Part shown: positions 17,628 through 26,882 of the stretch, piece by piece
How positions within the stretch are numbered: position 1 is the stretch's first letter
Layout: the number at the start of each line of letters is the position of its first letter
From: Candidatus Anaerotignum merdipullorum
Lineage (GTDB): Bacteria > Bacillota > Clostridia > Lachnospirales > Anaerotignaceae
NCBI GenBank assembly: GCA_019115165.1
Contig: DXEB01000009.1
Span: 1 to 64,000, forward strand
Direction: 5' to 3'
DNA length: 64,000 bases
Made by a program: the position numbers and the translations under genes
Notes under the pieces: model-generated
The model's database searches: none
Seen by the model: only the letters and a program-made list of their open reading frames with translations
What the model was told of the DNA's origin: nothing

Positions 17628-19979
17628 TCACACCTTCACCGGCTGATAAGTTACCTGATCTCCATCAATCCGGAATTTCAGCATATAGACATTACTGTTT
17701 GGCGTTCCGTCCGCTCTCCATAAATTCGGCAGATTGATATAGCGCACACCATCCTTTGTGGATGCCCAATAGCTGTTTGCGCTGCATGAAACCACAAATA
17801 CATTCTTGCCCGCTTCCACATACTTATTTAATATCACGCGGAAATACGCCGCTTCTGCCGCAGATGGATAATCCGACGGCGTCAGATCCGTAACAAAAAT
17901 AATCGTATCATTCCCTGCACTGTCAATATCCATCGTAAATCTACCATATTGCGATGCATCGGTTCCGCGGATGCCATTGCTTGCCGCCAGCAGCACCACA
18001 GAAGCGCCACCTCTGTTTAAGAACCGATAGCTGCCGTTCCACGTCAAACTGTCCTGCACCGTCGGTGTTGTCACATCACAGGGTCCACCGTATACAGTAA
18101 CCTCCGCACCGCTGTCCGCCGCCGCCCGTACCCGGCTTCTCTGCGCTTCATAGGTTGCCGCATCCACCGTGCCCGTGCCGGTGTACTTCAGTTCACCGGT
18201 AATATTTAAGTAATACGCACCATCATTTTGCTTTGTCACTTCTGCCAGCAACGGATCTGCCGCCACTGTGCTCGCCGGCACCGACACCTTCTCTGCCCCG
18301 CCGACCGTTACCCTCACATAGGTATCTTGCCCTGCCCAACTGCATTTGACATAGGTGGAGCCCTGTGCCGCTGCCGTAAAGGTATTGCCGTTCATGGTCC
18401 CGATGGCAGGGTTTGACACCGCATAGACCACATCATTAGTCACCGCTCTGCCAAACCCTTCGGTATCATAGGCTGTAATATAGATCTGCGCCGTACCGCC
18501 TACATTATTGATACTGATATCCGAGTAGGTAGCTTTTAGTCTTGCTGTCGGATAGCAGGTCGCGCTTGCCACTGCTGTGAAACCTTCTCCATAGGTTGCA
18601 ACCACAGAATAAGCGCCTGTGGTTGCAGGCAGGAATTCATAGCCGTTCCAGGTTCCTTCTACACCTACTACTTCAAACGTCACTTCTTCCGGCGCAATAT
18701 AAATTCGGTTTTGATATTCATCCAGACCATATACAGTAAATTCCGCTGTCTTGCCTGGCTGTGTATGCGCATTGACCACTGTCATACCGATTTCTGTGAT
18801 TTCTCCTTGTGGTGCTGTTTGGAAAATACCCAGTGAACTGATCACCTTGCGTTCCGCACCGTCAGAAACCGTATTTTGTACCTGTGGCGCCGTATCGTCG
18901 ACCGTCTTCACTGCCATTGTGGAAGATCCGCCTCCATCCAGATGCATGGCTTCATATGCGCCGTATTCCAGCATCAGCGCCGCCATTTCTCCATGCGTTG
19001 CACCGATACTGTCTCCTCTGCCATCCACAACCATCAGAATTGCTTTTGTACCATCCTGCGAAACACCGAAGGCTGTTCTCGGCTGTCTGCCTGCTGCTAC
19101 AATATCCGTCGCCGCTGCTTCCTGCCCTTTGGTCAATAACTGACCGCCTCCGCCAAATGCCGTATCAATCTGGTCAAAATCAATGGTAGAGGTTACCTGT
19201 AACGCAGCCGCATTACCTACTTGGTATTGTGATGCCGCATTGTTGCGGTAATCTGCACTCATAACAATCAAATATCCGTTGTTCGGCACCTGTACGGTTT
19301 CTCCCGGCTGCGAAATATAGGTAATCACTCCGTTTTGTATTACAAATTTCACCAAGTTTTCAAATCGCGCGTCCAGGTCTGCCGTACTGCTTGCCGCCTG
19401 CTGGTCAAAATAAATCGGAAATACCATGCTGGTGACTTTATTGATAGAAGCCAGCTCCATGGTCTGCGTACCATTGGTAAATGTAGCGTTTGTCTTAAAA
19501 TAAGTAAATACAGAATTTCCGTTTTCATCCAATACATATGCCGCATACTGGTCTTTTTCCTGATTTACAGAAGTTCCCGCCGAGATCAACTCGCCATCCC
19601 GCACAACCGGACCAAACCCTGCGGAATAACTGCCCGCCATGCCAAAGAAATCGCAGTTTACCCCTGCAACGGCTCCATTGTCAGTCAACATCTTTTGCAC
19701 CGTTTCTTTCAAGCCATACTCCGTTTTGCTCTCCACTTCCTTTAATTCCAAAGTGCTTTCCGTCAAGTCCACCGTCAGCACATAAATATCCTGAATGCCG
19801 TCTGTCGTCATACGGCTGTTATGTTCATATGTCACCCCTCGGGTAATGCTTTCTTGTGTTTTTTGCTCATATACCGTCTGTGCGGCAAATACCGGTACCG
19901 CGCCTACCGTACCAAAGGTTAGGGTTGCCGTAATCAGCGCAGCCAGCAAACGTCTGACCGGATAAATCTTCCTCTTCAT
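17628..19979 (-). CDS. Secreted phosphodiester glycosidase (NAGPA domain)
   Basis: A 783-residue exported protein. A clear signal peptide (MKRKIYPVRRLLAALITATL..., cleavage after PVFA near residue 33) is followed by the NAGPA domain (about 90-390) with GVNCDFF, the glycine-rich RTAFGVSQDG and MHLDGGGSSTMAV. Ig-like bacterial repeats follow (about 390-610) and a C-terminal domain of unknown class. NAGPA proteins cleave sugar-1-phosphodiester bonds. Given the wall-polymer genes on both sides, trimming of phosphodiester-linked glycans is plausible but inferred. The ATG at 19979 has AAAGGAG upstream; an upstream extension would hide the signal peptide. Confidence 0.9.
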   Translation of the reverse strand: MKRKIYPVRRLLAALITATLTFGTVGAVPVFAAQTVYEQKTQESITRGVTYEHNSRMTTDGIQDIYVLTVDLTESTLELKEVESKTEYGLKETVQKMLTDNGAVAGVNCDFFGMAGSYSAGFGPVVRDGELISAGTSVNQEKDQYAAYVLDENGNSVFTYFKTNATFTNGTQTMELASINKVTSMVFPIYFDQQAASSTADLDARFENLVKFVIQNGVITYISQPGETVQVPNNGYLIVMSADYRNNAASQYQVGNAAALQVTSTIDFDQIDTAFGGGGQLLTKGQEAAATDIVAAGRQPRTAFGVSQDGTKAILMVVDGRGDSIGATHGEMAALMLEYGAYEAMHLDGGGSSTMAVKTVDDTAPQVQNTVSDGAERKVISSLGIFQTAPQGEITEIGMTVVNAHTQPGKTAEFTVYGLDEYQNRIYIAPEEVTFEVVGVEGTWNGYEFLPATTGAYSVVATYGEGFTAVASATCYPTARLKATYSDISINNVGGTAQIYITAYDTEGFGRAVTNDVVYAVSNPAIGTMNGNTFTAAAQGSTYVKCSWAGQDTYVRVTVGGAEKVSVPASTVAADPLLAEVTKQNDGAYYLNITGELKYTGTGTVDAATYEAQRSRVRAAADSGAEVTVYGGPCDVTTPTVQDSLTWNGSYRFLNRGGASVVLLAASNGIRGTDASQYGRFTMDIDSAGNDTIIFVTDLTPSDYPSAAEAAYFRVILNKYVEAGKNVFVVSCSANSYWASTKDGVRYINLPNLWRADGTPNSNVYMLKFRIDGDQVTYQPVKV

Positions 19980-20076
19980 TTTCCCACTCACTCCTTTATT
20001 CTTCTGCTTTTCTTGGACGCCTGCAGCGTTCCATTTGTTCCCTCCTAAACAAATGCCTTCCAAGAAGTCTCTTCCG

Positions 20077-20085
20077 ATTTTATCA
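20077..20085 (-). promoter_or_regulatory. Possible extended -10 promoter of the phosphodiester glycosidase gene
   Basis: On the minus strand TGATAAAAT, about 100 bp before the start codon. No good -35 is at the usual spacing; a TTGACA occurs farther upstream at 29-nt distance. Confidence 0.4.
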
Positions 20086-20229
20086 CAAAATTCTCTTTTT
20101 TTCCCGATTGTTGTCAAAACTTAATAAATTTGTAATCTCATCTTCTTTTCAGACAGACTGCTGTTTTTCTCCATTTCTTGTACCATCTCATTTTCATGAT
20201 AACCGCATCCGCTTTTCTTTTGTCCGCTT

Positions 20230-20258
20230 ACATACTCTTTTTGTCCCAATCATACATT
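20230..20258 (+). promoter_or_regulatory. Putative sigma-E promoter of the GerS-like gene
   Basis: CATACATT (20251-20258) fits the sporulation sigma-E -10 consensus cATACAnT fully. ACATACT (20230-20236), 14 nt upstream, resembles its -35. The start codon is 32 bp downstream. This fits mother-cell expression of a spore germination lipoprotein. Confidence 0.5.
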
Positions 20259-20289
20259 GATGATAGCAAAGAAAAAAAGGAGTTTTCAT

Positions 20290-20910
20290 ATGAAAAGACT
20301 ATTGTTATGCTGTATTGCGCTACTTTGCGTCTGCACCGCCTGCCAAAAGGAGGAACTGCCTTCCGCTATGTCACAAATCCAAAAAACCCTGACGGAAATG
20401 GAGGGATATACCTGTCTGGCTACCTTAACCCGCACATCCAACAAAGGCGAACAAATTTATGAAACCAAACAAGATTTCAAATCCAGCGGAGAATATCGAC
20501 TGGAATTACTTTCTCCAGATTCTGTCAAAGGCAATTACACCGTCTATGACGGCAAAACCGTCTGCCAGTATAATCCACGGCTGCAGGATAAAATTGTACG
20601 AGACGTTCCTGCTTCTCAGCAGCGCAACGAACTGTTTTTAGGGCAGTTTATGAAAAACTATATGCAATCAGAAGGCGTATCTGTCGAAACCGCCGCTTTG
20701 GATGAGAACCATTGCACGATACTGGAAGCTGTCATCCCTGGCAACGATCCTGCCATGGCTACAGAAAAACTCTGGATCGACAACCAAACGCTCACACCCG
20801 TACGCTTTGTCATCTACGATGCCGACGGAACGGAACGATGGCGGCTAGACTACACCTCTTTTACGTTTAATCCACATTTTGATGAAAATTTATTTCAAAT
20901 CCCCGTATAA
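20290..20910 (+). CDS. LolA/GerS-like outer-surface lipoprotein
   Basis: A 206-residue lipoprotein. The signal peptide MKRLLLCCIALLCVCTAC ends in the lipobox VCTAC (lipidated Cys at 18). The rest resembles the LolA-fold half-barrel family: LTEMEGYTCLATL at the start, KQDFKSSGEYRLELLSPDSVKG, NYTVYDGKTVCQYNP, and the C-terminal FTFNPHFDENLFQIPV. In Clostridioides difficile the family member GerS is needed for cortex modification and germination. The ATG at 20290 has AAGGAG seven nt upstream. A sigma-E-like promoter precedes it and a mazF gene follows. Homology to GerS is by pattern only. Confidence 0.75.
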   Translation: MKRLLLCCIALLCVCTACQKEELPSAMSQIQKTLTEMEGYTCLATLTRTSNKGEQIYETKQDFKSSGEYRLELLSPDSVKGNYTVYDGKTVCQYNPRLQDKIVRDVPASQQRNELFLGQFMKNYMQSEGVSVETAALDENHCTILEAVIPGNDPAMATEKLWIDNQTLTPVRFVIYDADGTERWRLDYTSFTFNPHFDENLFQIPV

Positions 20911-21013
20911 AACTGCCGGCAGCAGTCCATACTTTGAATAGTCAGTGCATACATAACCATGGTTTCTGCGCAGTTCTGCCTGACGGATTTCATACGGCGG
21001 AGGGTGTTTGAGC

Positions 21014-21397
21014 ATGATAGTCAGACGAGGTGATATTTTTTATGCGGATTTAAGTCCGGTGGTCGGCAGCGAACAGGGCGGCGTACGCCCTGTATTGATC
21101 ATCCAAAACGATATGGGGAATAAATACAGCCCTACCGTGATCTGTGCCGCCATCACATCCCGCATGAACAAGGCAAAATTGCCGACACATATTTCCCTTT
21201 CGGCAGCCAAATATGCGTTGCCCAAAGATTCTGTAGTGTTGTTAGAACAAATTCGCACCATTGATAAACGGCGGCTGAAAGAAAAGTTATGCCATCTGGA
21301 TGATGCCGTCATGTCCGAGGTCAACCAAAGCCTTCTGGTCAGCCTAGCGCTGTTTGTACCATGTGGCAATGGAAACCGAAAAACAGCAGGCGCCTGA
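21014..21397 (+). CDS. mazF: MazF/NdoA-family mRNA interferase
   Basis: A 127-residue PemK/MazF toxin of usual length or slightly longer. It shows [28 protein letters not shown], the conserved Arg-Pro turn, [14 protein letters not shown] and the C-terminal [15 protein letters not shown]. MazF cleaves single-stranded mRNA at short sites. The ATG at 21014 has GGAGGG nine nt upstream; a TTG two codons earlier is too close. No MazE-type antitoxin gene is seen in the 103 bp upstream or elsewhere nearby. It may be encoded elsewhere. Confidence 0.94.
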   Translation: MIVRRGDIFYADLSPVVGSEQGGVRPVLIIQNDMGNKYSPTVICAAITSRMNKAKLPTHISLSAAKYALPKDSVVLLEQIRTIDKRRLKEKLCHLDDAVMSEVNQSLLVSLALFVPCGNGNRKTAGA

Positions 21398-21751
21398 CAA
21401 AACCAAGAGAGGCTAGCAACTTCTGTGTATGCGGGATATCGCAGCCGTTTCTTTCATCCTATCCACATGCCTTTCTGTTTTTCCTTCTGTATTGCAATGT
21501 TTTGTCCAGAAGAAGAAACCCAAAGTTTGTACCACAGGAATCTTTGTCCTGTGCAAAACCATATCCAACAAACAGATCGGCTGTAGACAAAAACATCTGT
21601 CTTTTCTGCGCCATATCACAAGGCAGCGCGTTCTTTTCGACTGTTGCCATCCTATGACAAACAGCGATCCCAAATACAGCGTTCCTTTCCAAGTTTGTCT
21701 CTGCAGCCAGCGATTTGGCTGCCGTCGTCTTGGATATCTTTCTCGAAATAC
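21398..21751. other. Gene-free stretch between mazF and a bidirectional terminator
   Basis: I see no frame with a ribosome binding site and no internal repeat. It probably carries the 3' untranslated region of mazF transcripts. Confidence 0.35.
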
Positions 21752-21791
21752 AAAAAGGGATATCGTTTTTCAAAAACGATATCCCTTTTTG
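21752..21791. terminator. Bidirectional terminator (mazF / LCP operon)
   Basis: A 19-bp perfect inverted repeat (AAAAAGGGATATCGTTTTT, one-base loop) with T-tracts on both strands. It ends the minus-strand LCP unit and the plus-strand mazF transcript. Confidence 0.85.
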
Positions 21792-21795
21792 TTAT

Positions 21796-21975
21796 TTATT
21801 TTTCCCGTTTATCCGGAACCAGCAGCAGCCATAGAAAATATAACCCAGCAAACAATGCCGCAAAGCCAATCAGCTTTGACACCTGAATCCCTTGAGATAG
21901 CAACGGCAACTGAGACAATATGCTAAATACAATGCCAAAAATAACGGCCCTTCTTAATTTTGCTCTCCAATTCAT
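21796..21975 (-). CDS. Small membrane protein of the LCP operon (59 aa)
   Basis: The frame begins MNWRAKLRRAVIFG and ends VPDKREK. It has two hydrophobic helices (about 10-24 and 36-53) and basic ends, predicted to lie in the membrane. AAGGAG is eight nt before the ATG. It begins 43 bp after the last LCP gene and ends 4 bp before a strong terminator, so it is the third gene of that unit. I do not recognise a family. At 59 residues it is easily missed by gene callers; coding status rests on the ribosome site, the placement and the helix pattern. Confidence 0.7.
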   Translation of the reverse strand: MNWRAKLRRAVIFGIVFSILSQLPLLSQGIQVSKLIGFAALFAGLYFLWLLLVPDKREK

Positions 21976-22018
21976 CTCATTCTCTCCTTGCTTTGGATCC
22001 TTCTGACGCCATTTTCAC

Positions 22019-23377
22019 TCATTGCTCTCCTGTACCCAGTATAATCCGAATATCTGCGTCGTCCGAAAGCATATCCGGCGCCAATTCTATTCTTGCATCC
22101 GCAAAATACGATACCAAATCTTCTCCAATACCATCTGCCTTTACCTGAATTCTCGTATAGGGAACCTGTTCTCCTGTATATGTTGTCGGTTCTGTCGTTT
22201 GATAACCGTCCGCTTGTAAACGCCCTGTATATTCACCTGCCAAACCATTGATATTTCCGCCATTTGCCACTTCTATGGTAAGCTGTTTGCTGTCTTGCGT
22301 CGCTTCATTGGTATCTGTTCTGGTGCTATAAAAAATTTGATCCACGACTGCCTCCGTTTCCTGTGCATCATGAATAAAATAGGAAACACCGCCCACCATT
22401 TGTCCAGCTCCCGGCAATGTCTGCATTGTAATTTTGCTCACATCAACTTTTCCTGCATAGTTGGCGTATTTTACCGCATCACTCAGGGAGATATCCGTTT
22501 TCACATCTTGATACAGAATCGAAATATATTCTGGCAGATTTTTCAATATTTCTTCGCTGTTAAGCACTTTTTGCGCCAGTGCCGTTAAAAACAACTGCTG
22601 TACTTCTATCCGCCGTTCATCCCCCGTCTGATATTTCCGAAAGCGCACCAGTTGCTCTGCCTGTTCCCCATTTAATGTCTGTAATCCAGCATCTAAATGG
22701 ATATACAGATCCTGAACCGGATCTTCATAATCCATATCCTGCGGTACATCTACTTCCACGCCGCCTACCGTATCCACAATTTTGCGGAACGCATCTAAAT
22801 CCACTTTTACATAATGATCAATATTTATTCCCAGTAAATCCTCAATCTGCAGCACCGTGTTCTCACAACAGTGATCCTGACCACTGTAAGAATGAATCGC
22901 ATTGAGCTTCGTCACCTGATTATAAGCATGTCCATGTTCCTGTAAGTCTTCTGCCACTGCATCGCATACAGCAACTCTGGTATCGCGCGGCAAGGAAAGC
23001 AGGTCCAAACTCTCATTTGCACTGTCATAATGCACAACGAACATTACATCCGTTCTGGCGCCTTCTTTATCCGTACCAAACACCGCCACATTCATTTTGA
23101 TGTTGCGCTGCAGCAACGCATCCAATAAGTTCATATCCGACACACTGCCAATTTCTCCAACGCCGCCAAACGGCGATTCTCCAGTGATTTTATAATAAGC
23201 ATATGCGGCGCCGCCGGACAATACCAAAAACGCTGCCACAATAGAAATCACGATTTTACAAAATGTTTTCACAGGATGAAATGCCTTGCGTTTCTTCCGC
23301 GATTTTCCCTGCTGTGATCCGTATGATTCCTTTCTGACTCTGGTTTGTCTGCCGTTGCTGCGTTTTCTTCCTGTCAT
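22019..23377 (-). CDS. LytR-CpsA-Psr (LCP) family ligase, second copy
   Basis: A 452-residue protein. A basic cytosolic N-terminus (rich in Arg/Lys to about 38) is followed by one membrane helix (about 42-65) and the LCP domain (about 90-270) with NVAVFGTDKEGARTDVMFV, LLSLPRDTRV and EQLVRFRKYQTGDERRIEVQQ. A C-terminal LytR_C-like domain ends the protein (about 345-450). LCP enzymes transfer lipid-linked wall polymers to peptidoglycan outside the cell. The conserved Arg and Asp residues binding the pyrophosphate lipid are present. It starts 4 bp after its paralogue. It fits the polymer locus to the left. Confidence 0.94.
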   Translation of the reverse strand: MTGRKRSNGRQTRVRKESYGSQQGKSRKKRKAFHPVKTFCKIVISIVAAFLVLSGGAAYAYYKITGESPFGGVGEIGSVSDMNLLDALLQRNIKMNVAVFGTDKEGARTDVMFVVHYDSANESLDLLSLPRDTRVAVCDAVAEDLQEHGHAYNQVTKLNAIHSYSGQDHCCENTVLQIEDLLGINIDHYVKVDLDAFRKIVDTVGGVEVDVPQDMDYEDPVQDLYIHLDAGLQTLNGEQAEQLVRFRKYQTGDERRIEVQQLFLTALAQKVLNSEEILKNLPEYISILYQDVKTDISLSDAVKYANYAGKVDVSKITMQTLPGAGQMVGGVSYFIHDAQETEAVVDQIFYSTRTDTNEATQDSKQLTIEVANGGNINGLAGEYTGRLQADGYQTTEPTTYTGEQVPYTRIQVKADGIGEDLVSYFADARIELAPDMLSDDADIRIILGTGEQ

Positions 23378-23381
23378 CCTA

Positions 23382-24605
23382 TCACCCGTTCGTTGTAGTT
23401 TGTCCTGATACCGTGTTTTCCGTCAGCATATTCACATCCTGCGGCGGTTCTTCCCCATAGATCCGCCATGCAATCAATTCTTTCGTTCCTTCCTCATCCA
23501 TATCGAAATAAGAACCGCCTTCTCCAGGAATGGTATCCATCGTCATTTGCGTCAAATCCAGCTGTGTTGCATACTGCGCGTATTGCAATGCCGTAGAGAT
23601 CGGCATATTGGTTTCTGTTTTCTCCAAACCGATTCGAATGAGGCTGTCCAAATGACTCAATATCGTTTGACTGCTGCATACCTGCTCCACAAAGGCTTTC
23701 AAAAATTCCTGCTGCACTTCAATCCGCTTCAAATCTTTTTGTGCATAACCTTCCCGAAATCGTACCAACTGTTCCGCTTTTTCTCCATCCAGCACTTGTA
23801 AACCGGGATACAGATCAATATACAGACCTTGCTCCGGGTCACTGTAATACAAGCGTTCCTCCACATTGAACTCTACGCCGCCCACAGCATCCACAATCTC
23901 TCGAAACGCATCTAAATCTATTTTAACATAATAATCAATCTTAATACCCAAAATTTCTTCCAGCATCGCTACTGAAAACGCATTGCGATTGCCTTCTCCT
24001 GCATATGCATGCACTTCCGTCAATTTGCATTGCCCATACACGCCGTTTGCCCGCGGAACGGTTCTATTGTTTTGTTCCAAGTAGGAAATCATTTCGTCCG
24101 TCATCGTCACCCGGGTATCTCGCGGTACCGAAATGATATGCAACGCTTTCTCTGTTACATTAAAGCTTGCCACCATATTCACATCCGTACGGAACCCATC
24201 TCCATCCGTTCCAAAAACTGCAACATTCAAAATGGTATCTTCTACTTCCGACGACGCATCCGCGGTAGCCACAAAATCCGATTGTTCTGCCCTTCCTTGC
24301 CAAGTCTGCAGCGATGCATATAGTTTTGCCGCACCAAATGCGCCCACCAAAATCAGTGCCAGCACCACACATAACAGGATTTCATTCCGTCTGCGTCGGC
24401 GCCGCATTTCCATTTGCCTCTGACGGTTACGCTGCATCCGCGCACCCAATTTACGCCTCTGTTCCTCCTGCATCCGCATTTCCTGTTCCATCTGCTTTTG
24501 CCGGTAGTAACCATCGTCCTGACTGCGCATCCTGCGTTCCTGCTCGTACTGTATCGGTATCCGCCTGCGGCGTCTGCGCTGATAATCCGTCCTGTTCTCA
24601 CCCAT
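23382..24605 (-). CDS. LytR-CpsA-Psr (LCP) family ligase, first copy
   Basis: A 407-residue protein. The cytosolic N-terminus (about 70 residues) is extremely rich in Arg, Gln, Met and Glu and looks like a charged coil. One membrane helix follows (about 77-97), then the LCP domain (about 125-310) with NVAVFGTDGDGFRTDVNMV, ISVPRDTRVTM and EQLVRFREGYAQKDLKRIEVQQ. It lacks the C-terminal LytR_C domain of its paralogue. I chose the ATG at 24605, with TTAGGAG upstream, rather than a GTG six codons earlier. A near-consensus promoter drives the pair. Confidence 0.93.
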   Translation of the reverse strand: MGENRTDYQRRRRRRIPIQYEQERRMRSQDDGYYRQKQMEQEMRMQEEQRRKLGARMQRNRQRQMEMRRRRRRNEILLCVVLALILVGAFGAAKLYASLQTWQGRAEQSDFVATADASSEVEDTILNVAVFGTDGDGFRTDVNMVASFNVTEKALHIISVPRDTRVTMTDEMISYLEQNNRTVPRANGVYGQCKLTEVHAYAGEGNRNAFSVAMLEEILGIKIDYYVKIDLDAFREIVDAVGGVEFNVEERLYYSDPEQGLYIDLYPGLQVLDGEKAEQLVRFREGYAQKDLKRIEVQQEFLKAFVEQVCSSQTILSHLDSLIRIGLEKTETNMPISTALQYAQYATQLDLTQMTMDTIPGEGGSYFDMDEEGTKELIAWRIYGEEPPQDVNMLTENTVSGQTTTNG

Positions 24606-24671
24606 TGTTTCGTCTCCTAACACAGATTATTGTCCAGACTCTTCTTCATCTGTCCATTCTATAACTTGTTT

Positions 24672-24700
24672 ATTATAGCAAACCTGCCAGTTTCTGACAA
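24672..24700 (-). promoter_or_regulatory. Promoter of the LCP operon
   Basis: On the minus strand TTGTCA, 17 nt, TATAAT, 67 bp before the first LCP start. Confidence 0.75.
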
Positions 24701-24801
24701 TAAAAAGCAAAATTTGCATTGCGTTCTTTTTATTATACACCAAAAATTCGATAAAAAAAGTTCCTTTTTTCTTAATTTTTTTTCGTTTTCTTCATCTATT
24801 C

Positions 24802-24830
24802 TTTACTTTCTCTTAAAAATTTCGTATAAT
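24802..24830 (+). promoter_or_regulatory. Promoter of the LTA-synthase-type gene
   Basis: TTTACT, 17 nt, TATAAT on the plus strand, 111 bp before the TTG start. It lies back to back with the LCP promoter. Confidence 0.65.
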
Positions 24831-24941
24831 ACCCAAGTTATCAGCAATCTAAGCAACTGGCGCCGCCTGTTGCTTCATCATAAAATATCATGCCGTTTTC
24901 CGTTTGTTCTTGTGAAAATACGGTTACAAGGAGGGTCTTTT

Positions 24942-26846
24942 TTGTTTTCCACAATTGCTCGCTTACGTTCCGACAATACCGATCCCAGATTATTCACCAA
25001 TCAAAAACGGATTTTTTTCTTTTTGGCGCTTTCTGCATGCTCTGCTCTTGCTCTTGTGTTCTGGATCACCACAACGCATAAAGTATTGGTTGCGCAAAAC
25101 CTATTGGAATCTCCCTCCCTTCTTCTGTGGAATTTACTGCCAGCTCTCCTGGCAGTATTTCTACTGTATTTTTTATCTGGTCGCGCCTTGTTTTCCGCAA
25201 TCTTGCTGCATGTTGTCTGGATACTATTTGCCGCAGCAGATGTCATTAAAATTTCCATGCGCCAAGAACCGCTTCTGCCAACCGACTTAACCTTGGTCAA
25301 AGAAGCCTTGACTATTGTCAAAACCTTTCCTCTGACCCAACTGCTGCTCATCATATGCTGCATCATATTCGCGCTGGTGCTGCTGGTAGCAGCAGCCTGC
25401 TTCTGCCGCAACGCTCGTCTGTCTTATCAAGCACGCCTCCTTGGCGTTGCAGCAGTGGGTGTCATCGCAGTTTTTCTGAATCAGTTGGTATATGCCGACC
25501 GAGATCTGTACGATGGCTATCCTGTCATCGAAAATCCTTATTTTCAGGTAAACCAGTATAATACACGCGGACTTGTGTATTCCTTTTTCCATCAATGCAA
25601 TATCATGCATCTGGAAACACCCGAAACCTATCAAGAAGCAATTTACAGCGAGAAAATGAATATGGAAATGACAGCGCCTAACAGCGAGCTACCCCATATT
25701 ATCATGATTATGGGAGAGGCATATTCTGATCTGAGCGAAAATCCTTATTTGAATTTTGAAGGTTATGCAGACCCAATGGAAGAATTTGGGGCATTATGCG
25801 CAAAAGAAAATGCCGTCAGCGGACATATTGTCGTACCCAATTTTGGCGGCGGCACCTCAAATACGGAATTTGATGTTCTCACTGGCATGCCAACCTGTTT
25901 TTTGGATACCGCCCTGCCCTCTTACAATTTTATCCATCATAAGATAGATGCTCTGCCCTATCGTCTCTCACAGATTGGATACGAAACCGTTTCCATCCAT
26001 CCGGGTTATGCATGGTTCTATAACAGACAAAATGTATATCCGGATATGGGTTTTGAAACTTCTTATTTTTTGGAAGACTCTTTTGATTTGTCCACACAGG
26101 GTGTCAGCGGTTACATCAAAGAAGATGCTACTATGGACAAAATTCTATCCGTATTGGATGAACATTTGGAAACGTCCGATGCTCCCTTGTTTTCTTTTAC
26201 CGTTACTATCCAAAATCACGGTCCCTACGAAAACAAATACGGTACATTGGCGCAGAATTTTTCCACAGATATTCCTCTAACCGACAGCCAATCCGATCTG
26301 TTGACACAGTACTTCTATGGTATGCTGGATGCAGACGCTCAAATCGGGCGTTTGGTGGATTACGCCGAAAATAGTGATGAACCGATTGTGCTGGTATATT
26401 TTGGCGATCATCTGCCCGGTTTTTCCAATGGTATGGAATTTTTCGATCTTCTGGAGTATCCTATTGATGCCAATGGTACACCGGAAGAACAGCTTGCTGT
26501 ATACGAAACACCGTTCGTCATCTGGGCAAACGACAGTGCTGCTGACTTATGTAACTTTTCCGACCATACAACACAGGCAAACCTGCCAGAAAACAACTGT
26601 ATCAGTGCATTTTATCTTGCCGCGCTGCTAACAGAACTGTTGGGCATCGATGGATTGTCTCCCTATTACGAAGAACTGAATGCATTACGACGGGATTTTC
26701 CCGTACTGTCCGAACTGTACCATATGGACGCTAACGGCAATTTCCTGGATACATTGCCGCAGAATCAGCAAGTGCGTTTGGATACACTCATCGGCTGGGA
26801 GTATTATCTGTTATTTGACCGACAAGTTGCTACAACACAGCCATAG
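24942..26846 (+). CDS. LTA-synthase-type membrane sulfatase
   Basis: A 634-residue protein. Five membrane helices occupy about residues 25-190, followed by an extracellular sulfatase-fold domain. It has HIIMIMGEAYSD at the metal site, the GGGTSNTEFDVLTG segment holding the likely nucleophile Thr, SIHPGYAWFYNRQNVY, and VLVYFGDHLPG with metal-binding Asp and His. Family members transfer glycerol-phosphate or related groups onto lipids or glycans. The start is TTG at 24942 with AAGGAGGG six nt upstream; in-frame ATGs farther up lie in the promoter region. It is divergent from the LCP operon. True polyglycerolphosphate activity is not assured. Confidence 0.9.
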   Translation: MFSTIARLRSDNTDPRLFTNQKRIFFFLALSACSALALVFWITTTHKVLVAQNLLESPSLLLWNLLPALLAVFLLYFLSGRALFSAILLHVVWILFAAADVIKISMRQEPLLPTDLTLVKEALTIVKTFPLTQLLLIICCIIFALVLLVAAACFCRNARLSYQARLLGVAAVGVIAVFLNQLVYADRDLYDGYPVIENPYFQVNQYNTRGLVYSFFHQCNIMHLETPETYQEAIYSEKMNMEMTAPNSELPHIIMIMGEAYSDLSENPYLNFEGYADPMEEFGALCAKENAVSGHIVVPNFGGGTSNTEFDVLTGMPTCFLDTALPSYNFIHHKIDALPYRLSQIGYETVSIHPGYAWFYNRQNVYPDMGFETSYFLEDSFDLSTQGVSGYIKEDATMDKILSVLDEHLETSDAPLFSFTVTIQNHGPYENKYGTLAQNFSTDIPLTDSQSDLLTQYFYGMLDADAQIGRLVDYAENSDEPIVLVYFGDHLPGFSNGMEFFDLLEYPIDANGTPEEQLAVYETPFVIWANDSAADLCNFSDHTTQANLPENNCISAFYLAALLTELLGIDGLSPYYEELNALRRDFPVLSELYHMDANGNFLDTLPQNQQVRLDTLIGWEYYLLFDRQVATTQP

Positions 26847-26853
26847 CCTTTTT

Positions 26854-26882
26854 GCGGAGCAAATCATTTGCTCCGCTTTTTT
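26854..26882 (+). terminator. Terminator of the LTA-synthase-type gene
   Basis: GCGGAGCAAAT pairs with ATTTGCTCCGC around one base and is followed by six T. It begins 8 bp after the stop codon. Confidence 0.85.
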
